This document shows, one piece after another, positions 35,856-44,846 of a DNA stretch of 64,000 bases (within the stretch, counting starts at the first letter, position 1; the number at the start of each line of letters is the position of its first letter). Origin of the DNA: Thiohalomonas denitrificans (GTDB lineage: Bacteria > Pseudomonadota > Gammaproteobacteria > Thiohalomonadales > Thiohalomonadaceae); assembly GCF_016841685.1 (NCBI RefSeq), contig NZ_JAENYR010000003.1, positions 26,375-90,374 on the forward strand, written 5' to 3'. Made by a program: the position numbers and the translations under genes. The notes beneath the pieces were generated by a model. The model was given only the letters and a program-made list of their open reading frames with translations, was not told the origin of the DNA and searched no databases.

Positions 35856-37427
35856 CTACTCCGCCAGTTCCGCGGCCAGCTTGCGGGCATGGGATAGCTG
35901 TTCCTTGGCAAGGTGATAGTACCGGGGATGGCTGGCTTCATGGAAAACCTCCGCAACGGCCTCAAAATCGGCAACCGCTTGGAGAGATATCTCGACGTCC
36001 CGTGTCCGCTCGGCCAAGCCCCGCCGCGCACTGCCCAGGTTTGCGCAGGTCATGGCCCAGGCGAGGGGATTGTCCTCGCGGGACAACTCCTGCAGTGCGT
36101 TTTCGTAGGCGGTGACCGCCTCGTCCAGGGAACCGGTGCCATTCTCGTGTTCGCCGAGCTTGTGGAGTGCGGCGCCCAGGTTGTTCTGGATCAGGGTCCA
36201 CTCTGCAGGCCACTGTTCGCGGGTCAACAGCGTCAGCGCGCTCCGGTAGGCGGAGACTGCTTGCTCCAGTTCCTGCGGGTCAGCGTTCTGCTCGCCGCGC
36301 ACCCGTAACGCGGACGCCAGGCTGTTCTGGGTCCGGGCCCAATCGAGCGGCGCCCGTTCCCGGGTCCACTCCTCCAGCGCCTGCTGATAGGCGGCGACAG
36401 AGCGCGCCACGAAGGCGCTGTCGTGCTTGAGCTGGCCCAGGGTCAACAGGGCCGTGCCCAGATGGTACTGGGTCATTGCCCAGTCCCGAGGGGTTTGTTC
36501 CCGGTCGCGCGCCTCGAGCGCACGCTCGAATTCCGAGACCGCGCGCTCCAGCATGTGGAGGTCCTGTTGGCGCTGGGCAAGGAGGCCGAGTGCATTGGCG
36601 AGACCGTGCCGGCTTGCGGCCCACCCCATCGGTGTCTGCTCCAGACTGCGTTCACCCAAAGCATTCTCGAACGCCTCCACGGACCGCTCCAACAGACGGG
36701 TGCCTCGCCCGCGCTGGCCAAGGATGCCGAACGCATTGCCGAGCGCATGTTGCGTCGCCGACCAGTCGGCCGGTCGTTCGGTTCGGGGAGCCAGCGGCAG
36801 CACGCGGCTCTCGTAGAGTTCGACCGCTTCTCGCAGGGCCTCGTCTTGGCCGTATTCCCGGCCCAACTCATCCAGCACCGCGGCCCGCCCATATTCGAAC
36901 TGCCACTGTGTCGCCGCGTCGAGGCCCGGCACCTCCGCCACTTTGGCATACAGTTCAGCGGCCTTGCGGTGGAGCTGCGCCGCCGCGGCCACTTCTGCCT
37001 GCCCGGCGGCGATGGACGCCACCCTGTCGGGCGTTGCGGCACTGTCCTGCAGACTGTACGCAAGGGCTTCGCCGAATGCCTGCTCGGCCGCTTCCAGCGA
37101 GAAGGACGGACCGGCCTGCAGTGCCTGCCGGGCACGTGCTACCGCAGCGGCGGTTTCACCGGCCGGGAGTTCGCCTGCCAGATCGCGAAAGGCGTGGGAA
37201 CGGAGGTTGTCGAGTCGGGAACACGCCTGTCGCAGCACGCCGGGCAGTTGCTGACGGGTTGCACCACTGGCGCGAGCACAGGCAACAAGAGAAGCCAGCT
37301 CGGGGGGCTCGAGCCCCTGCTCTTTCCCAAGGGCTTCGATATCCGCGTGTTGCTCTGTCGAGCCGGTGTTTGCACGACCGGGTTCGCTGGATTCGGTCGT
37401 CGATAGGGAAGCAGTATCAATGGTCAT
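35856..37427 (-). CDS. Tetratricopeptide-repeat protein
   Basis: A 523-aa protein. After an N-terminal, non-repeated region (to about residue 190) it consists of at least five ~53-residue repeats. Each has a pattern like W-x2-TQ-x2-LG-x-AL-x2-LG, followed by LE-x-AV-x-A(Y/F)-x2-AL-x4-RE-x2-P-x-x-W. This repeat class is frequent in large signalling and NB-ARC proteins of bacteria. No enzyme domain and no signal peptide are visible. I start at ATG 37427; a TTG 9 bases upstream is the alternative. Function unknown; it has no close operon partner. Confidence 0.75.
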   Translation of the reverse strand: MTIDTASLSTTESSEPGRANTGSTEQHADIEALGKEQGLEPPELASLVACARASGATRQQLPGVLRQACSRLDNLRSHAFRDLAGELPAGETAAAVARARQALQAGPSFSLEAAEQAFGEALAYSLQDSAATPDRVASIAAGQAEVAAAAQLHRKAAELYAKVAEVPGLDAATQWQFEYGRAAVLDELGREYGQDEALREAVELYESRVLPLAPRTERPADWSATQHALGNAFGILGQRGRGTRLLERSVEAFENALGERSLEQTPMGWAASRHGLANALGLLAQRQQDLHMLERAVSEFERALEARDREQTPRDWAMTQYHLGTALLTLGQLKHDSAFVARSVAAYQQALEEWTRERAPLDWARTQNSLASALRVRGEQNADPQELEQAVSAYRSALTLLTREQWPAEWTLIQNNLGAALHKLGEHENGTGSLDEAVTAYENALQELSREDNPLAWAMTCANLGSARRGLAERTRDVEISLQAVADFEAVAEVFHEASHPRYYHLAKEQLSHARKLAAELAE

Positions 37428-37488
37428 CGGTACCAACGTTGATCTGTTTTGGGGTTAGGCGGGGCATTAGCCGGACTTCTCACGGCCC

Positions 37489-37566
37489 AACCGCAAAGCC
37501 GCCAAGAGCGCCAAGAAACCAATGACTTGTAAGTCAGTCTTTGCGTACTTTGCGCCTTTGCGGTGA
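37489..37566. repeat. ACCGCAAAG-type inverted repeat between the TPR gene and aprA
   Basis: Arms AACCGCAAAGCCGCCAAGAG and CTTTGCGCCTTTGCGGT enclose AATGACTTGTAAGTCAGT, itself a palindrome. It belongs to the dispersed intergenic family. Confidence 0.8.
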
Positions 37567-37576
37567 GAAATAGGGG

Positions 37577-39409
37577 CTAGTCCACGATGTGGTAGACCGG
37601 GGCCTTCTCCATGGTCCACTCGCCGGATTCCGGGTCACGCCGCGAGACGGTAAGGACATGCCAGTTGTCGTCGTCCAGTTGCGGGTGGTCGCCACGGTAG
37701 TAGTAACCGGGCCAACGCGTCTCCTGGCGGAACAGCGTATGATGAACGACACACTCCGAAGCGAGTGCCCGGTGCTTGAGCTCCCAGGCACGCTGCAACT
37801 GATGCAGGTCCTCGGCCCCGATGTGTTCCAGGTCTTCTTGCAGGATCCGCAGATGCTCCAGCCCGCGCTTGAGCAGGGGCTCGTTGGTCATGTAGTTGAC
37901 CGTGATGCCGCCGGCATACTCGTCCATGATCTTCTCGAGGCGCTGCAGACCGTGGATCGGCAGGATATAGCTGGGCGAAACCGTACCCGCGACGATCTCG
38001 TTACGTCCGATCTCGTAGTTCTCGAGCGGCTTGTAGATCTGCTCGCGCAACTCCTCGATCTGCTTGTCGGAAACGTCGACCCTGTCGTTCGCGTGGTCCC
38101 TGATATATTTGACTGCCGCCTTGGCAGCGAGCCGACCCTCGGTGAATGAACCCGAGGAGAACGCATGCGCCGTGCCGCCCAGGGCGTCGCCGGCACCGAA
38201 CAGCCCTTCCACGGTCATCATCCGGTTGTAACCCCAGAAATACTCGTCGGGAGAGAGATCCTCCGGTCCGCTGGCCCAGGCCCCGGAACAGGTGGCGTGG
38301 GAACCCATCACGTAGGGCTCCGAGGTGGTCAGCTCGGGATTGACGTATTTCGGATCGATGTCCTGGGATGCCCACACGACCGCCTGGCCCACAGTCATGC
38401 CGAGAAAGTTTTCCCAGCCCACGGTCTCCTTGTGCGGATCCTGGAACGCTTCCTTCGTCACCATGTGGATGGGGCCACGACCGGCCGCCACCTCCCGTAC
38501 GAAGGCGTGATTACGCAGGCATGTGGGAGTCGGGTGATGGTCGACATAGGGACCCACCATCGACTTCAGTTCGTCATACCACTTGGACTCATACTCTTCG
38601 CCGTAGGCGTTCTGTGTATAGGTCTTGAGATGCAGGAAGTAGGCACCAACCGGACCGTACCCGTCCTTGAAACGGGCCAGGACGATGCGGTTCTCCATCT
38701 GGGTCATCTTGGCGCCGACCTGAATCGGCAGCGCATAGGCCGAGGCACTGCTCCAGGGCGCATACCAGGTCCGTCCCATCCCCTCGCCCACCGAGCGCGG
38801 CTTGAAGATGTGCGAGGCACCACCGGCGCCGATGATGACTGTCTTCGCCTTGTACACATGCAGAGCGCCCGTGCGCACATTAAAGCCGATGGCACCGCCG
38901 ACCGTGTTCGGTCTGCTCTCGTCCATCAACAGGTGCGTCACCATGATGCGGTTGTCGATCTTGTCGGCAGACTTGCGCGCTGCCTCGGCGACAATCGGCT
39001 TGTAGCTTTCGCCGTGGATCATGATCTGCCACTTGCCCTCACGCTGGTAACGGCCCGTTTCCGGGTCGCGCATGATGGGCAGCCCCCACTCTTCGAACTG
39101 GTGAACCGCGGAATCCACGTGCCGGGCCATGTCATAGGCAAGGTCCTCGCGCACCATGCCCATCAGGTCATTCCGTGCATAGCGTACGTGGTCCTCGGGC
39201 TGATTCTCTCCCCAGCGCATGCCCATGTAGCAGTTGATGGCGTACAGCCCCTGGGCCACGGCGCCACTGCGATCGATGTTGGCCTTCTCGGCCACCACGA
39301 TTTTCAGGTCGCGTCCCCAGTAGCGGGCCTCGTAGGCGGCACCGGTACCCCCCATGCCGCCACCGACCACCAGAATGTCGCACTCTTCGAAAACCGTATT
39401 GAAGCCCAT
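37577..39409 (-). CDS. aprA: Adenylylsulfate (APS) reductase alpha subunit
   Basis: FAD subunit of dissimilatory APS reductase, which in sulfur oxidisers runs from sulfite and AMP to APS. The 610-aa protein shows the FAD-binding start CDILVVGGGMGGTGAAYEAR and NIDRSGAVAQGLYAINCYMG. The substrate-channel segments around NRIVLARFKDGYGPVGAYF and a C-terminal RWPGYYYRGDHP are typical AprA. Its ATG overlaps the aprB stop (TGATG). With aprB and aprM it forms aprMBA, the arrangement of Chromatiaceae-type sulfur oxidisers. sat (ATP sulfurylase) is not in the window. Confidence 0.97.
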   Translation of the reverse strand: MGFNTVFEECDILVVGGGMGGTGAAYEARYWGRDLKIVVAEKANIDRSGAVAQGLYAINCYMGMRWGENQPEDHVRYARNDLMGMVREDLAYDMARHVDSAVHQFEEWGLPIMRDPETGRYQREGKWQIMIHGESYKPIVAEAARKSADKIDNRIMVTHLLMDESRPNTVGGAIGFNVRTGALHVYKAKTVIIGAGGASHIFKPRSVGEGMGRTWYAPWSSASAYALPIQVGAKMTQMENRIVLARFKDGYGPVGAYFLHLKTYTQNAYGEEYESKWYDELKSMVGPYVDHHPTPTCLRNHAFVREVAAGRGPIHMVTKEAFQDPHKETVGWENFLGMTVGQAVVWASQDIDPKYVNPELTTSEPYVMGSHATCSGAWASGPEDLSPDEYFWGYNRMMTVEGLFGAGDALGGTAHAFSSGSFTEGRLAAKAAVKYIRDHANDRVDVSDKQIEELREQIYKPLENYEIGRNEIVAGTVSPSYILPIHGLQRLEKIMDEYAGGITVNYMTNEPLLKRGLEHLRILQEDLEHIGAEDLHQLQRAWELKHRALASECVVHHTLFRQETRWPGYYYRGDHPQLDDDNWHVLTVSRRDPESGEWTMEKAPVYHIVD

Positions 39410-39879
39410 CAGTAATATACCCCCTGTTTGAATTTGGATTTATCAATCGTGGGTAAGCCTCCGTCGACCTTGAGCCCATCGGGCTCGTGGCAGAGCAGCG
39501 GAGAGTCGAGTTCCTTCTCATCGGGAACCTCGTACTCCGCGAGCTTCGGGATCTTCTCGCCCCAGGGTTGGGTGGTGATGGGTGAGACGAAGTCTTTGAT
39601 GCGGCCATCCCGGAACTTGATACGCCAGGAGATGGTGCCCTTTTCCTCCTCGCGCAGGACCCGAACGCTGTGCCCCAGTGGCGCAAAATCGGCGTAGCCC
39701 CTGACATCGATGGCGTTCATCGGGCATGCCTTCACGCAGGAATAGCATTCCCAGCAGAAATTGGGCTCGATGTTGTAGGCCCGCCGGTAGGTCTTGTCGA
39801 TGTGCATGATGTCCGAGGGACAGATATCCACACAGTGTCCGCAGCCGTCGCACTGGGTCATGTAAACAAATGTCGGCAT
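39409..39879 (-). CDS. aprB: Adenylylsulfate (APS) reductase beta subunit
   Basis: Two-[4Fe-4S] electron-transfer subunit. Start ATG 39879 follows AGGAG with 6-base spacing and gives 156 aa. Cluster motifs are CDGCGHCVDICPSDIM and CWECYSCVKACPMNAI. The C-terminal tail (FAPLGHSVRVLREEEKGTIS onward) wraps AprA in known structures. A repeat element separates it from aprM. Confidence 0.97.
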   Translation of the reverse strand: MPTFVYMTQCDGCGHCVDICPSDIMHIDKTYRRAYNIEPNFCWECYSCVKACPMNAIDVRGYADFAPLGHSVRVLREEEKGTISWRIKFRDGRIKDFVSPITTQPWGEKIPKLAEYEVPDEKELDSPLLCHEPDGLKVDGGLPTIDKSKFKQGVYY

Positions 39880-39914
39880 GTCCAACTCCTATAAGTTCTT
39901 CCTAAAACTGAATG

Positions 39915-39982
39915 TTCACCGCAGAGGCACAGAGAGAACACGGAGGATTTCTCTTTGTTATCTCTGCGTCTCTGCGGTCAAT
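39915..39982. repeat. CCGCAGAG-type inverted repeat inside the apr operon
   Basis: Arms TTCACCGCAGAGGCACAGAG and CTCTGCGTCTCTGCGGTCAA around a 26-base centre. It lies between aprM (upstream) and aprB (downstream) on the transcript. Confidence 0.85.
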
Positions 39983-39988
39983 AACCTT

Positions 39989-40780
39989 TCAGTAGTGACG
40001 AGGCGCTTCGCGCTTGATGCCAAGACCGAACTGTTCCGGTTTGTCCGCGGGTGGCGGCAGGTTTTGCCGGGAGCCGTCGGCTTCACTGACGTGGCGCTGA
40101 TAGGCTGCGGCCGGCTTGAAGAACATGTGTGCAAATTTTGAGAAAGGCACACCGCCGAACAGTACGGTGCTGGCAACGATGAAGAGCGCGAAGAACAGCA
40201 TGGACCAGAACCCGACACCGGCTCCCGCCTGCACGGCACCCCAGAGGATGGCGAAGGTCGTCGACCCCAGCAGGGAGAGGACGAACAGGTCCGCTCTGGA
40301 GACGCGGTACCAGGGATTGCCCTCGGCAGCCACATCCACACGGATATTGAACCAGAACCAGTACCCGCCGCCGGCAACCATCAGGGCGCCGAGATACCAG
40401 AGTAGCGGCCAGATGGCAGAGGTCGCCGCGTCGGCAGCCGTAAAGACCATGACGAACGTGCTGATGAGAAACAGCACAAAGCCGTACATGGTCAGCAGGT
40501 GGGCAATCCTTCGCCTCTGATTGCAGAATTCACCGGAAGCCAGGACATCATACGCAGCGGTTTTGAGCGCGATGGACGCCTTTTCGCCACCGCCGACCTC
40601 ACGGGTCCTCGCCTCCCGGGACTTGACGCCGGCCTGAAAGAAGTACTTGGCGCTTTTCTTGTGCATGACGTCAACCACCGTGCCAGCCACGACGAGCAGG
40701 AGCATGACAATCACATAGCTCTGCATGGCCGGCGGTGGAACCAGCGTGTACAGCTCAGAGAAGGGGTTGGTGGTCAGCAT
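39989..40780 (-). CDS. aprM: AprM-type membrane anchor of APS reductase
   Basis: Membrane partner of APS reductase in gamma- and betaproteobacterial sulfur oxidisers that use aprMBA instead of qmoABC. ATG 40780 (MLTTNPFSELYTLVPPPAMQ) gives 263 aa. Helices are seen around residues 20-38, 100-120, 126-146, 167-185 and 190-210. Family-like segments are VDVMHKKSAKYFFQAGVKSR and RRRIAHLLTMYGFVLF. It is thought to pass electrons from AprB toward the quinone pool. First gene of the operon. Confidence 0.85.
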   Translation of the reverse strand: MLTTNPFSELYTLVPPPAMQSYVIVMLLLVVAGTVVDVMHKKSAKYFFQAGVKSREARTREVGGGEKASIALKTAAYDVLASGEFCNQRRRIAHLLTMYGFVLFLISTFVMVFTAADAATSAIWPLLWYLGALMVAGGGYWFWFNIRVDVAAEGNPWYRVSRADLFVLSLLGSTTFAILWGAVQAGAGVGFWSMLFFALFIVASTVLFGGVPFSKFAHMFFKPAAAYQRHVSEADGSRQNLPPPADKPEQFGLGIKREAPRHY

Positions 40781-41229
40781 GTTTTGCACTTCCTCCGTTG
40801 TTCCCTAATCATGGGGTGGGCAAGGGTTTGTTCGCATCTGAAAGCGTGCTCGTATGACCCAACCACCAGCGTGGAAAAGATGATTTTTCCGAGTATTCAA
40901 TGTGAGTATAGGCAAGAATAGACGACCCTCCATTCGGAAGAGCGCAAGACGAGCAAGCTGTTGCTGGCGGAAAACCGGACGGTTCGTGAGGTGGCACCGG
41001 GAAGGGATAGCCGAGGTGACTACAATTGGCACAAGAAAGCCGGAACAAAGAGAATCAACAGTGTCTGGGAGTGGAAAGCAGAGCGCCGGTCGGCCAGGCG
41101 GAGCAAAGTGGGGCTGGGCTCGCTTCAATCGCAGCGGACGCGCCGGCGCCCGGCAACAGCGGTTTTCTTTACTTCACTGCGCAAGACGCCCGCCAAGCTG
41201 CATGACCCCGATTACTCGTTAATCACTTT
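40781..41229. promoter_or_regulatory. Divergent upstream region of aprM and the DMT permease gene
   Basis: About 450 bases without a credible gene; several open frames exist on both strands but none has a ribosome-binding site or protein-like composition. The apr promoter (minus strand) and the permease promoter (plus strand) should lie here. I could not pick convincing -35/-10 pairs. Confidence 0.4.
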
Positions 41230-42156
41230 ATGAAACAGATGGTGCTTCGCCTGTTCGGGCTCGAACTGCTGTTCGTACTGCTGTGGAATTCGGGCTTCAT
41301 TGCGGCCGAATACGGTTTGCCGTTCGCCTCGCCCTGGACCTTGTTGTTCTGGCGTTACCTGATTCTGACCGCCTTGCTGGGTGTCTGGCTCGGCCTGCAA
41401 GGGCGTCTGCTCTGGCCGGGCAGCAGGACGGTGGGTCACACGGCCCTGGTGGGCGTTCTTGCCCATGGTGTCTGGCTCGGCTGCGTACTGCTCGCCATCC
41501 ATCTGGGTCTGCCGGCGGGTATCGTGGCCTTGATCACGGCACTGCAGCCGCTTTTGACCGGCGCCCTGTCAGGCCCGATACTCGGCGAACGCACCGATGC
41601 CTGGCAATGGCTGGGATTGATTATCGGATTTTGCGGCGTGTTGATCGCGGTGGTCGCACGGATATCACAGGACACCACGGTTGTGATTTGGGCGTATCTG
41701 ATTCCCTTCGGGTCGGTGGTGGGAATTACCGCGGCGAGCCTGTTACAGCGGCACCGCCAGAAACACAGTCCGGCGATCCGTTTGCCCGATGATACCGCTC
41801 TGTTTTATCAAAGCGCGGCCACAGGACTGGCACTGCTGCTACCGGCCTGGTTGATCGAGGGCTTTGCCACCGACTGGGCCCTGCCTTTCATTGCCACCCT
41901 GAGCTGGCTGATCCTGGTCGTATCGCTGGGCGCCTACTGGAGCATGTGGCGACTGCTGGTACGCCACGATGCCACTCGTGTGGCCAGCCTGTTCTACCTC
42001 AGCCCACCGGTGACCATGCTGATGGCCTGGGCCGCCTTTGGCGACCGGCTGATTCTGACCGACGTGCTCGGTTTAGCCGTAGCCGGCCTGGGCGTGATGC
42101 TGGTCTACCGGCTGGGCTTTCGCCGACCCGTTATCCGAATGTTGCCTCCCAGGTAG
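41230..42156 (+). CDS. EamA-family drug/metabolite transporter (DMT)
   Basis: A 308-aa inner membrane permease with ten predicted helices in two EamA repeats. The first covers residues 8-140, including ALITALQPLLTGALSGPILG and ERTDAWQWLGLIIGFCGVLI. The second covers 160-300, including FYLSPPVTMLMAWAAFGDRL and LGLAVAGLGVMLVYRLG. Members export amino acids or related small molecules; the substrate here is unknown. Transcribed divergently from aprMBA. Confidence 0.85.
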   Translation: MKQMVLRLFGLELLFVLLWNSGFIAAEYGLPFASPWTLLFWRYLILTALLGVWLGLQGRLLWPGSRTVGHTALVGVLAHGVWLGCVLLAIHLGLPAGIVALITALQPLLTGALSGPILGERTDAWQWLGLIIGFCGVLIAVVARISQDTTVVIWAYLIPFGSVVGITAASLLQRHRQKHSPAIRLPDDTALFYQSAATGLALLLPAWLIEGFATDWALPFIATLSWLILVVSLGAYWSMWRLLVRHDATRVASLFYLSPPVTMLMAWAAFGDRLILTDVLGLAVAGLGVMLVYRLGFRRPVIRMLPPR

Positions 42157-42204
42157 TACAGTCGGCTTGTTGCATTCTTGCATTGTGGCCCGACCGCGTG
42201 TCGA

Positions 42205-42483
42205 TCAGTTGAACAGACCCTTGAACGACTGCCAGAGGCTTTTTGAACCCTCCTTCACGCCTCCGGCGACTTCCTTCGATCCCTCCTTCACGTCACCGGC
42301 GAGCTCCTTCGACCCCTCCTTGGTGCCTTCCCATGCCTCTTTCGAGCCCTGTTTGACGCCGCCCCACGCCTCGGTGGTGCCGGACTTGGTTTTGTCCCAG
42401 GCGCTGGTCTCTTCGGCAACGGCGCCGCCGATCATGGTGGAGAGGCCGACTGCCAGAAGGGTTGTTGCAAGTTGTTTGCGCAT
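42205..42483 (-). CDS. Small exported protein built of 11-residue repeats
   Basis: A 92-aa protein with a clear signal peptide (MRKQLATTLLAVGLSTMIGGAVA in outline, cut after AVA). The mature part is almost entirely five to six 11-residue units of the form (A/L/V)(W/A)-x-G-(V/T)-K-(E/Q)-G-S-K-E, such as AWEGTKEGSKE and LAGDVKEGSKE. It ends in LWQSFKGLF. Eleven-mer repeats of this kind form amphipathic helices in LEA- and apolipoprotein-like proteins. I know of no defined function. It is 217 bases downstream of the sensor kinase gene on the same strand and may be a target of that system. Confidence 0.75.
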   Translation of the reverse strand: MRKQLATTLLAVGLSTMIGGAVAEETSAWDKTKSGTTEAWGGVKQGSKEAWEGTKEGSKELAGDVKEGSKEVAGGVKEGSKSLWQSFKGLFN

Positions 42484-42700
42484 CGGTTGAACTCCGTTCG
42501 TTGACCCTCAGGAAGAGAGCACCCATTGATAATGGGGTCGTTGCGACGAAGGCACAAGGGTGAGGCACATCGTGAGAGTAGCCATCTGCGCTGCTTGGAG
42601 CGGCAGCTTGCGCAATTCAGCTTTCGCTTCTGTCCGGTGAAATTCGCGGCTGCCGGTGACGCTTGATGCCAGCCTTTAGTTGCGTATGCCTTACCATGCA

Positions 42701-44077
42701 TTAAATGCGGTTAAAGCCGACCGTCACCGCCAGACCGCCCAAATCGCTTTCCCCCAGATTCAACACCGCGCGGTGCAGTTCCGCAATTCGCTGCACGATT
42801 GAAAGCCCTAACCCGCAGCCCTGTTCGCCGGTCCCGAGGCCCCGGTAAAAGCGATCGAGAACCCGATTTCGTTCGTTTGGTGCAATACCGGGGCCGGAGT
42901 CGGCAACTTCGAGATAGACCGCCCCCGCCGCTTCTCGCACGCGTACCTCGACGCGTCCTCCCGGTGGGGAATAGCGCACCGCATTGTCGATGAGATTGCG
43001 CAGAAGAACGGTTGTCATCGAAGCGTCCGCGGGGATTTCGATATCCCTGCGGGGAGCCGTCAGGGTGAGTTCGACGTCCTTCTTGAAGGCCCATGGTGTA
43101 GCCTGCGCGATGGCGTCGGCGCAGACACGATTCAGGATGACCCTGTCGTTGCGCACATCATCAAGTTGGGGATCGAGACGCGCGACAGTCAAGAGTTGTT
43201 CGATTAAATGGGTTGCCCGGTCGGCGCCGGCAATGATCTGCTCCAGAGCCCGCTTGCGGCGTTCGGGGCTGTCGGCTCGTGCTGCAACTTGGGCCTGAAC
43301 CCTAAGGCTGGCGAGTGGTGTCCTGAGTTCATGTGATGCATCGGCGGTAAAGTGTCTCTCTCTATCGAGCGTCTGTTCCAGTCGTTCGAGTAATCCATTG
43401 AGCGCCTGAACCAGCGACTTGACCTCTTGGGGTACTTCCACTTCAACGGGTTGCAGTGAAACGGGAGAGCGTCGGCGTACATGGCCTGCCAGTAGATGAA
43501 GAGGGCGTAACCCGTGACCGACGGCAAACCAAGCCAGGAGCGCTATAACCGGAAAAGAGATAAGGGCCGGATAGATTGATGCCAGGCCCACTTCGCCGGC
43601 GATCTTTTGACGAATCTCGTACTGCTCGGCGACTTCGACCGTGTAACCATACTTGTTATCGTGAAGTGTGTAGACTCGCCAGTGGTTCCCCTCGATACTG
43701 CGGTTGCCAAAGCCGTCGGAGCCCGGTGGGTCGTCTGAGTGAGCATCCCGGCTGAAGAAAAGTAATCTGCCGTTCGCCCATATCCGAAACGCAAGCTGTG
43801 GCGCATATTCGGTACCCCTGAGGTGTCTTTTCAATTCGAGAACATCACGGGTAAACTTTCTGGGTTTTTTAGAGGAAGGTGAACTCTCATGGGGATGATC
43901 TGCATACCTGTTGTAAACCAGCGCCATCAGTTCACTCGCGGCCTGGGCCAGGTGCGCGTCATAGATTTCTTCCACTTCATAGGAAGTCTGGTAATAGGTG
44001 GATCCGGCTGTTATTGCCCAGGCGAAGAGGATCAGTCCCAGAAACAACAGTAGCAGCCGAAGGCGGATCGAGCTCAT
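42701..44077 (-). CDS. Sensor histidine kinase (QseC/PmrB-like)
   Basis: A 458-aa membrane histidine kinase. Helix 1 is residues 6-26, a periplasmic domain spans 27-163 and helix 2 is about 166-187, followed by a HAMP-like linker. The phospho-acceptor box HFTADASHELRTPLASL has His249. N-box LLRNLIDNAVRYSP, G1 VADSGPGIA and G2 GCGLGLSIVQRIAELH are intact. It overlaps the response-regulator gene by 4 bases. The signal is unknown; its neighbours suggest a link to the biosynthetic block upstream. Confidence 0.92.
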   Translation of the reverse strand: MSSIRLRLLLLFLGLILFAWAITAGSTYYQTSYEVEEIYDAHLAQAASELMALVYNRYADHPHESSPSSKKPRKFTRDVLELKRHLRGTEYAPQLAFRIWANGRLLFFSRDAHSDDPPGSDGFGNRSIEGNHWRVYTLHDNKYGYTVEVAEQYEIRQKIAGEVGLASIYPALISFPVIALLAWFAVGHGLRPLHLLAGHVRRRSPVSLQPVEVEVPQEVKSLVQALNGLLERLEQTLDRERHFTADASHELRTPLASLRVQAQVAARADSPERRKRALEQIIAGADRATHLIEQLLTVARLDPQLDDVRNDRVILNRVCADAIAQATPWAFKKDVELTLTAPRRDIEIPADASMTTVLLRNLIDNAVRYSPPGGRVEVRVREAAGAVYLEVADSGPGIAPNERNRVLDRFYRGLGTGEQGCGLGLSIVQRIAELHRAVLNLGESDLGGLAVTVGFNRI

Positions 44078-44739
44078 TCGGACTCCTTCTCCAACAAATA
44101 GCCTACACCCCGGACGGTTCGGATCAGGGAAGGTTTGATCTTGCGGCGCAGCCGGTGGACGTAGACTTCCAAAGTATTACTCTCGACCTCCACATCCCAA
44201 CCATAGAGCGCTTCCTCCAATCGGGCGCGAGTCATGACCTCTCCAGCATGGTCCAGAAGGAGATGCAAAAGGGCAAATTCCCGATTCGAGAGTTCGACGG
44301 GTTGAACCGCATAGCTGACGGTGTGCGCCGCCGGGTCCAGCTCCAGTTCGCCATTTCGAATTAGCGGTGCCGAACGACCAGCACGGCGCCGGCTCAGAGC
44401 CCTCAATCGGGCGGAGAGCTCTTCCAGGTCAAAGGGTTTGGTCAAGTAGTCATCAGCACCGCCATCAAGGCCCTTGACCCGGTCCTCGATCGCATCCCGC
44501 GCAGTGAGTATGAGCACCGGCAGATCATGGCCGTTTTTCCGTAATCGCTCGAGCAGTTCCAAGCCGGGGAGGCCCGGTAGTCCGAGGTCAAGCACCATGA
44601 GGTCGAACTGATCGGTGGTAAACGCCGCCCAGGCGGCCTCACCATCCGTCAGCCAATCGACAGCGTAGCCCTCCTGTTTCAAACCGGCACGAACCCCGTC
44701 GCCTAACAGCATGTCATCTTCTACGAGAAGTAGACGCAT
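44074..44739 (-). CDS. OmpR-family response regulator (QseB/PmrA-like)
   Basis: A 221-aa DNA-binding response regulator. The receiver domain has Asp8/Asp9, phospho-acceptor Asp51 (LMVLDLGLPGLPG), Thr79 and Lys101. The C-terminal winged helix (residues 125-218) has VESNTLEVYVHRLRRKI and the final RTVRGVGYLLE. AGGGAAG precedes the ATG. It is 107 bases downstream of the TPR gene, so it could share the transcript of the 44847-49074 genes or have its own promoter. Confidence 0.93.
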   Translation of the reverse strand: MRLLLVEDDMLLGDGVRAGLKQEGYAVDWLTDGEAAWAAFTTDQFDLMVLDLGLPGLPGLELLERLRKNGHDLPVLILTARDAIEDRVKGLDGGADDYLTKPFDLEELSARLRALSRRRAGRSAPLIRNGELELDPAAHTVSYAVQPVELSNREFALLHLLLDHAGEVMTRARLEEALYGWDVEVESNTLEVYVHRLRRKIKPSLIRTVRGVGYLLEKESE

Positions 44740-44846
44740 CGGTACTCTTCCCTCCGAACAGCACGAGCATGGAGTTATAAAATGACTTGCCGCGGTGCGG
44801 CTGGAATTGCTGCAACCAAGAGGCCGCAGCGTGCAATTTACCAGGG

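Noticed and set aside
40902..41222. Open frames between aprM and the DMT permease gene
   Set aside because: Arg/Ser-rich products on both strands, no ribosome-binding sites and no family resemblance.
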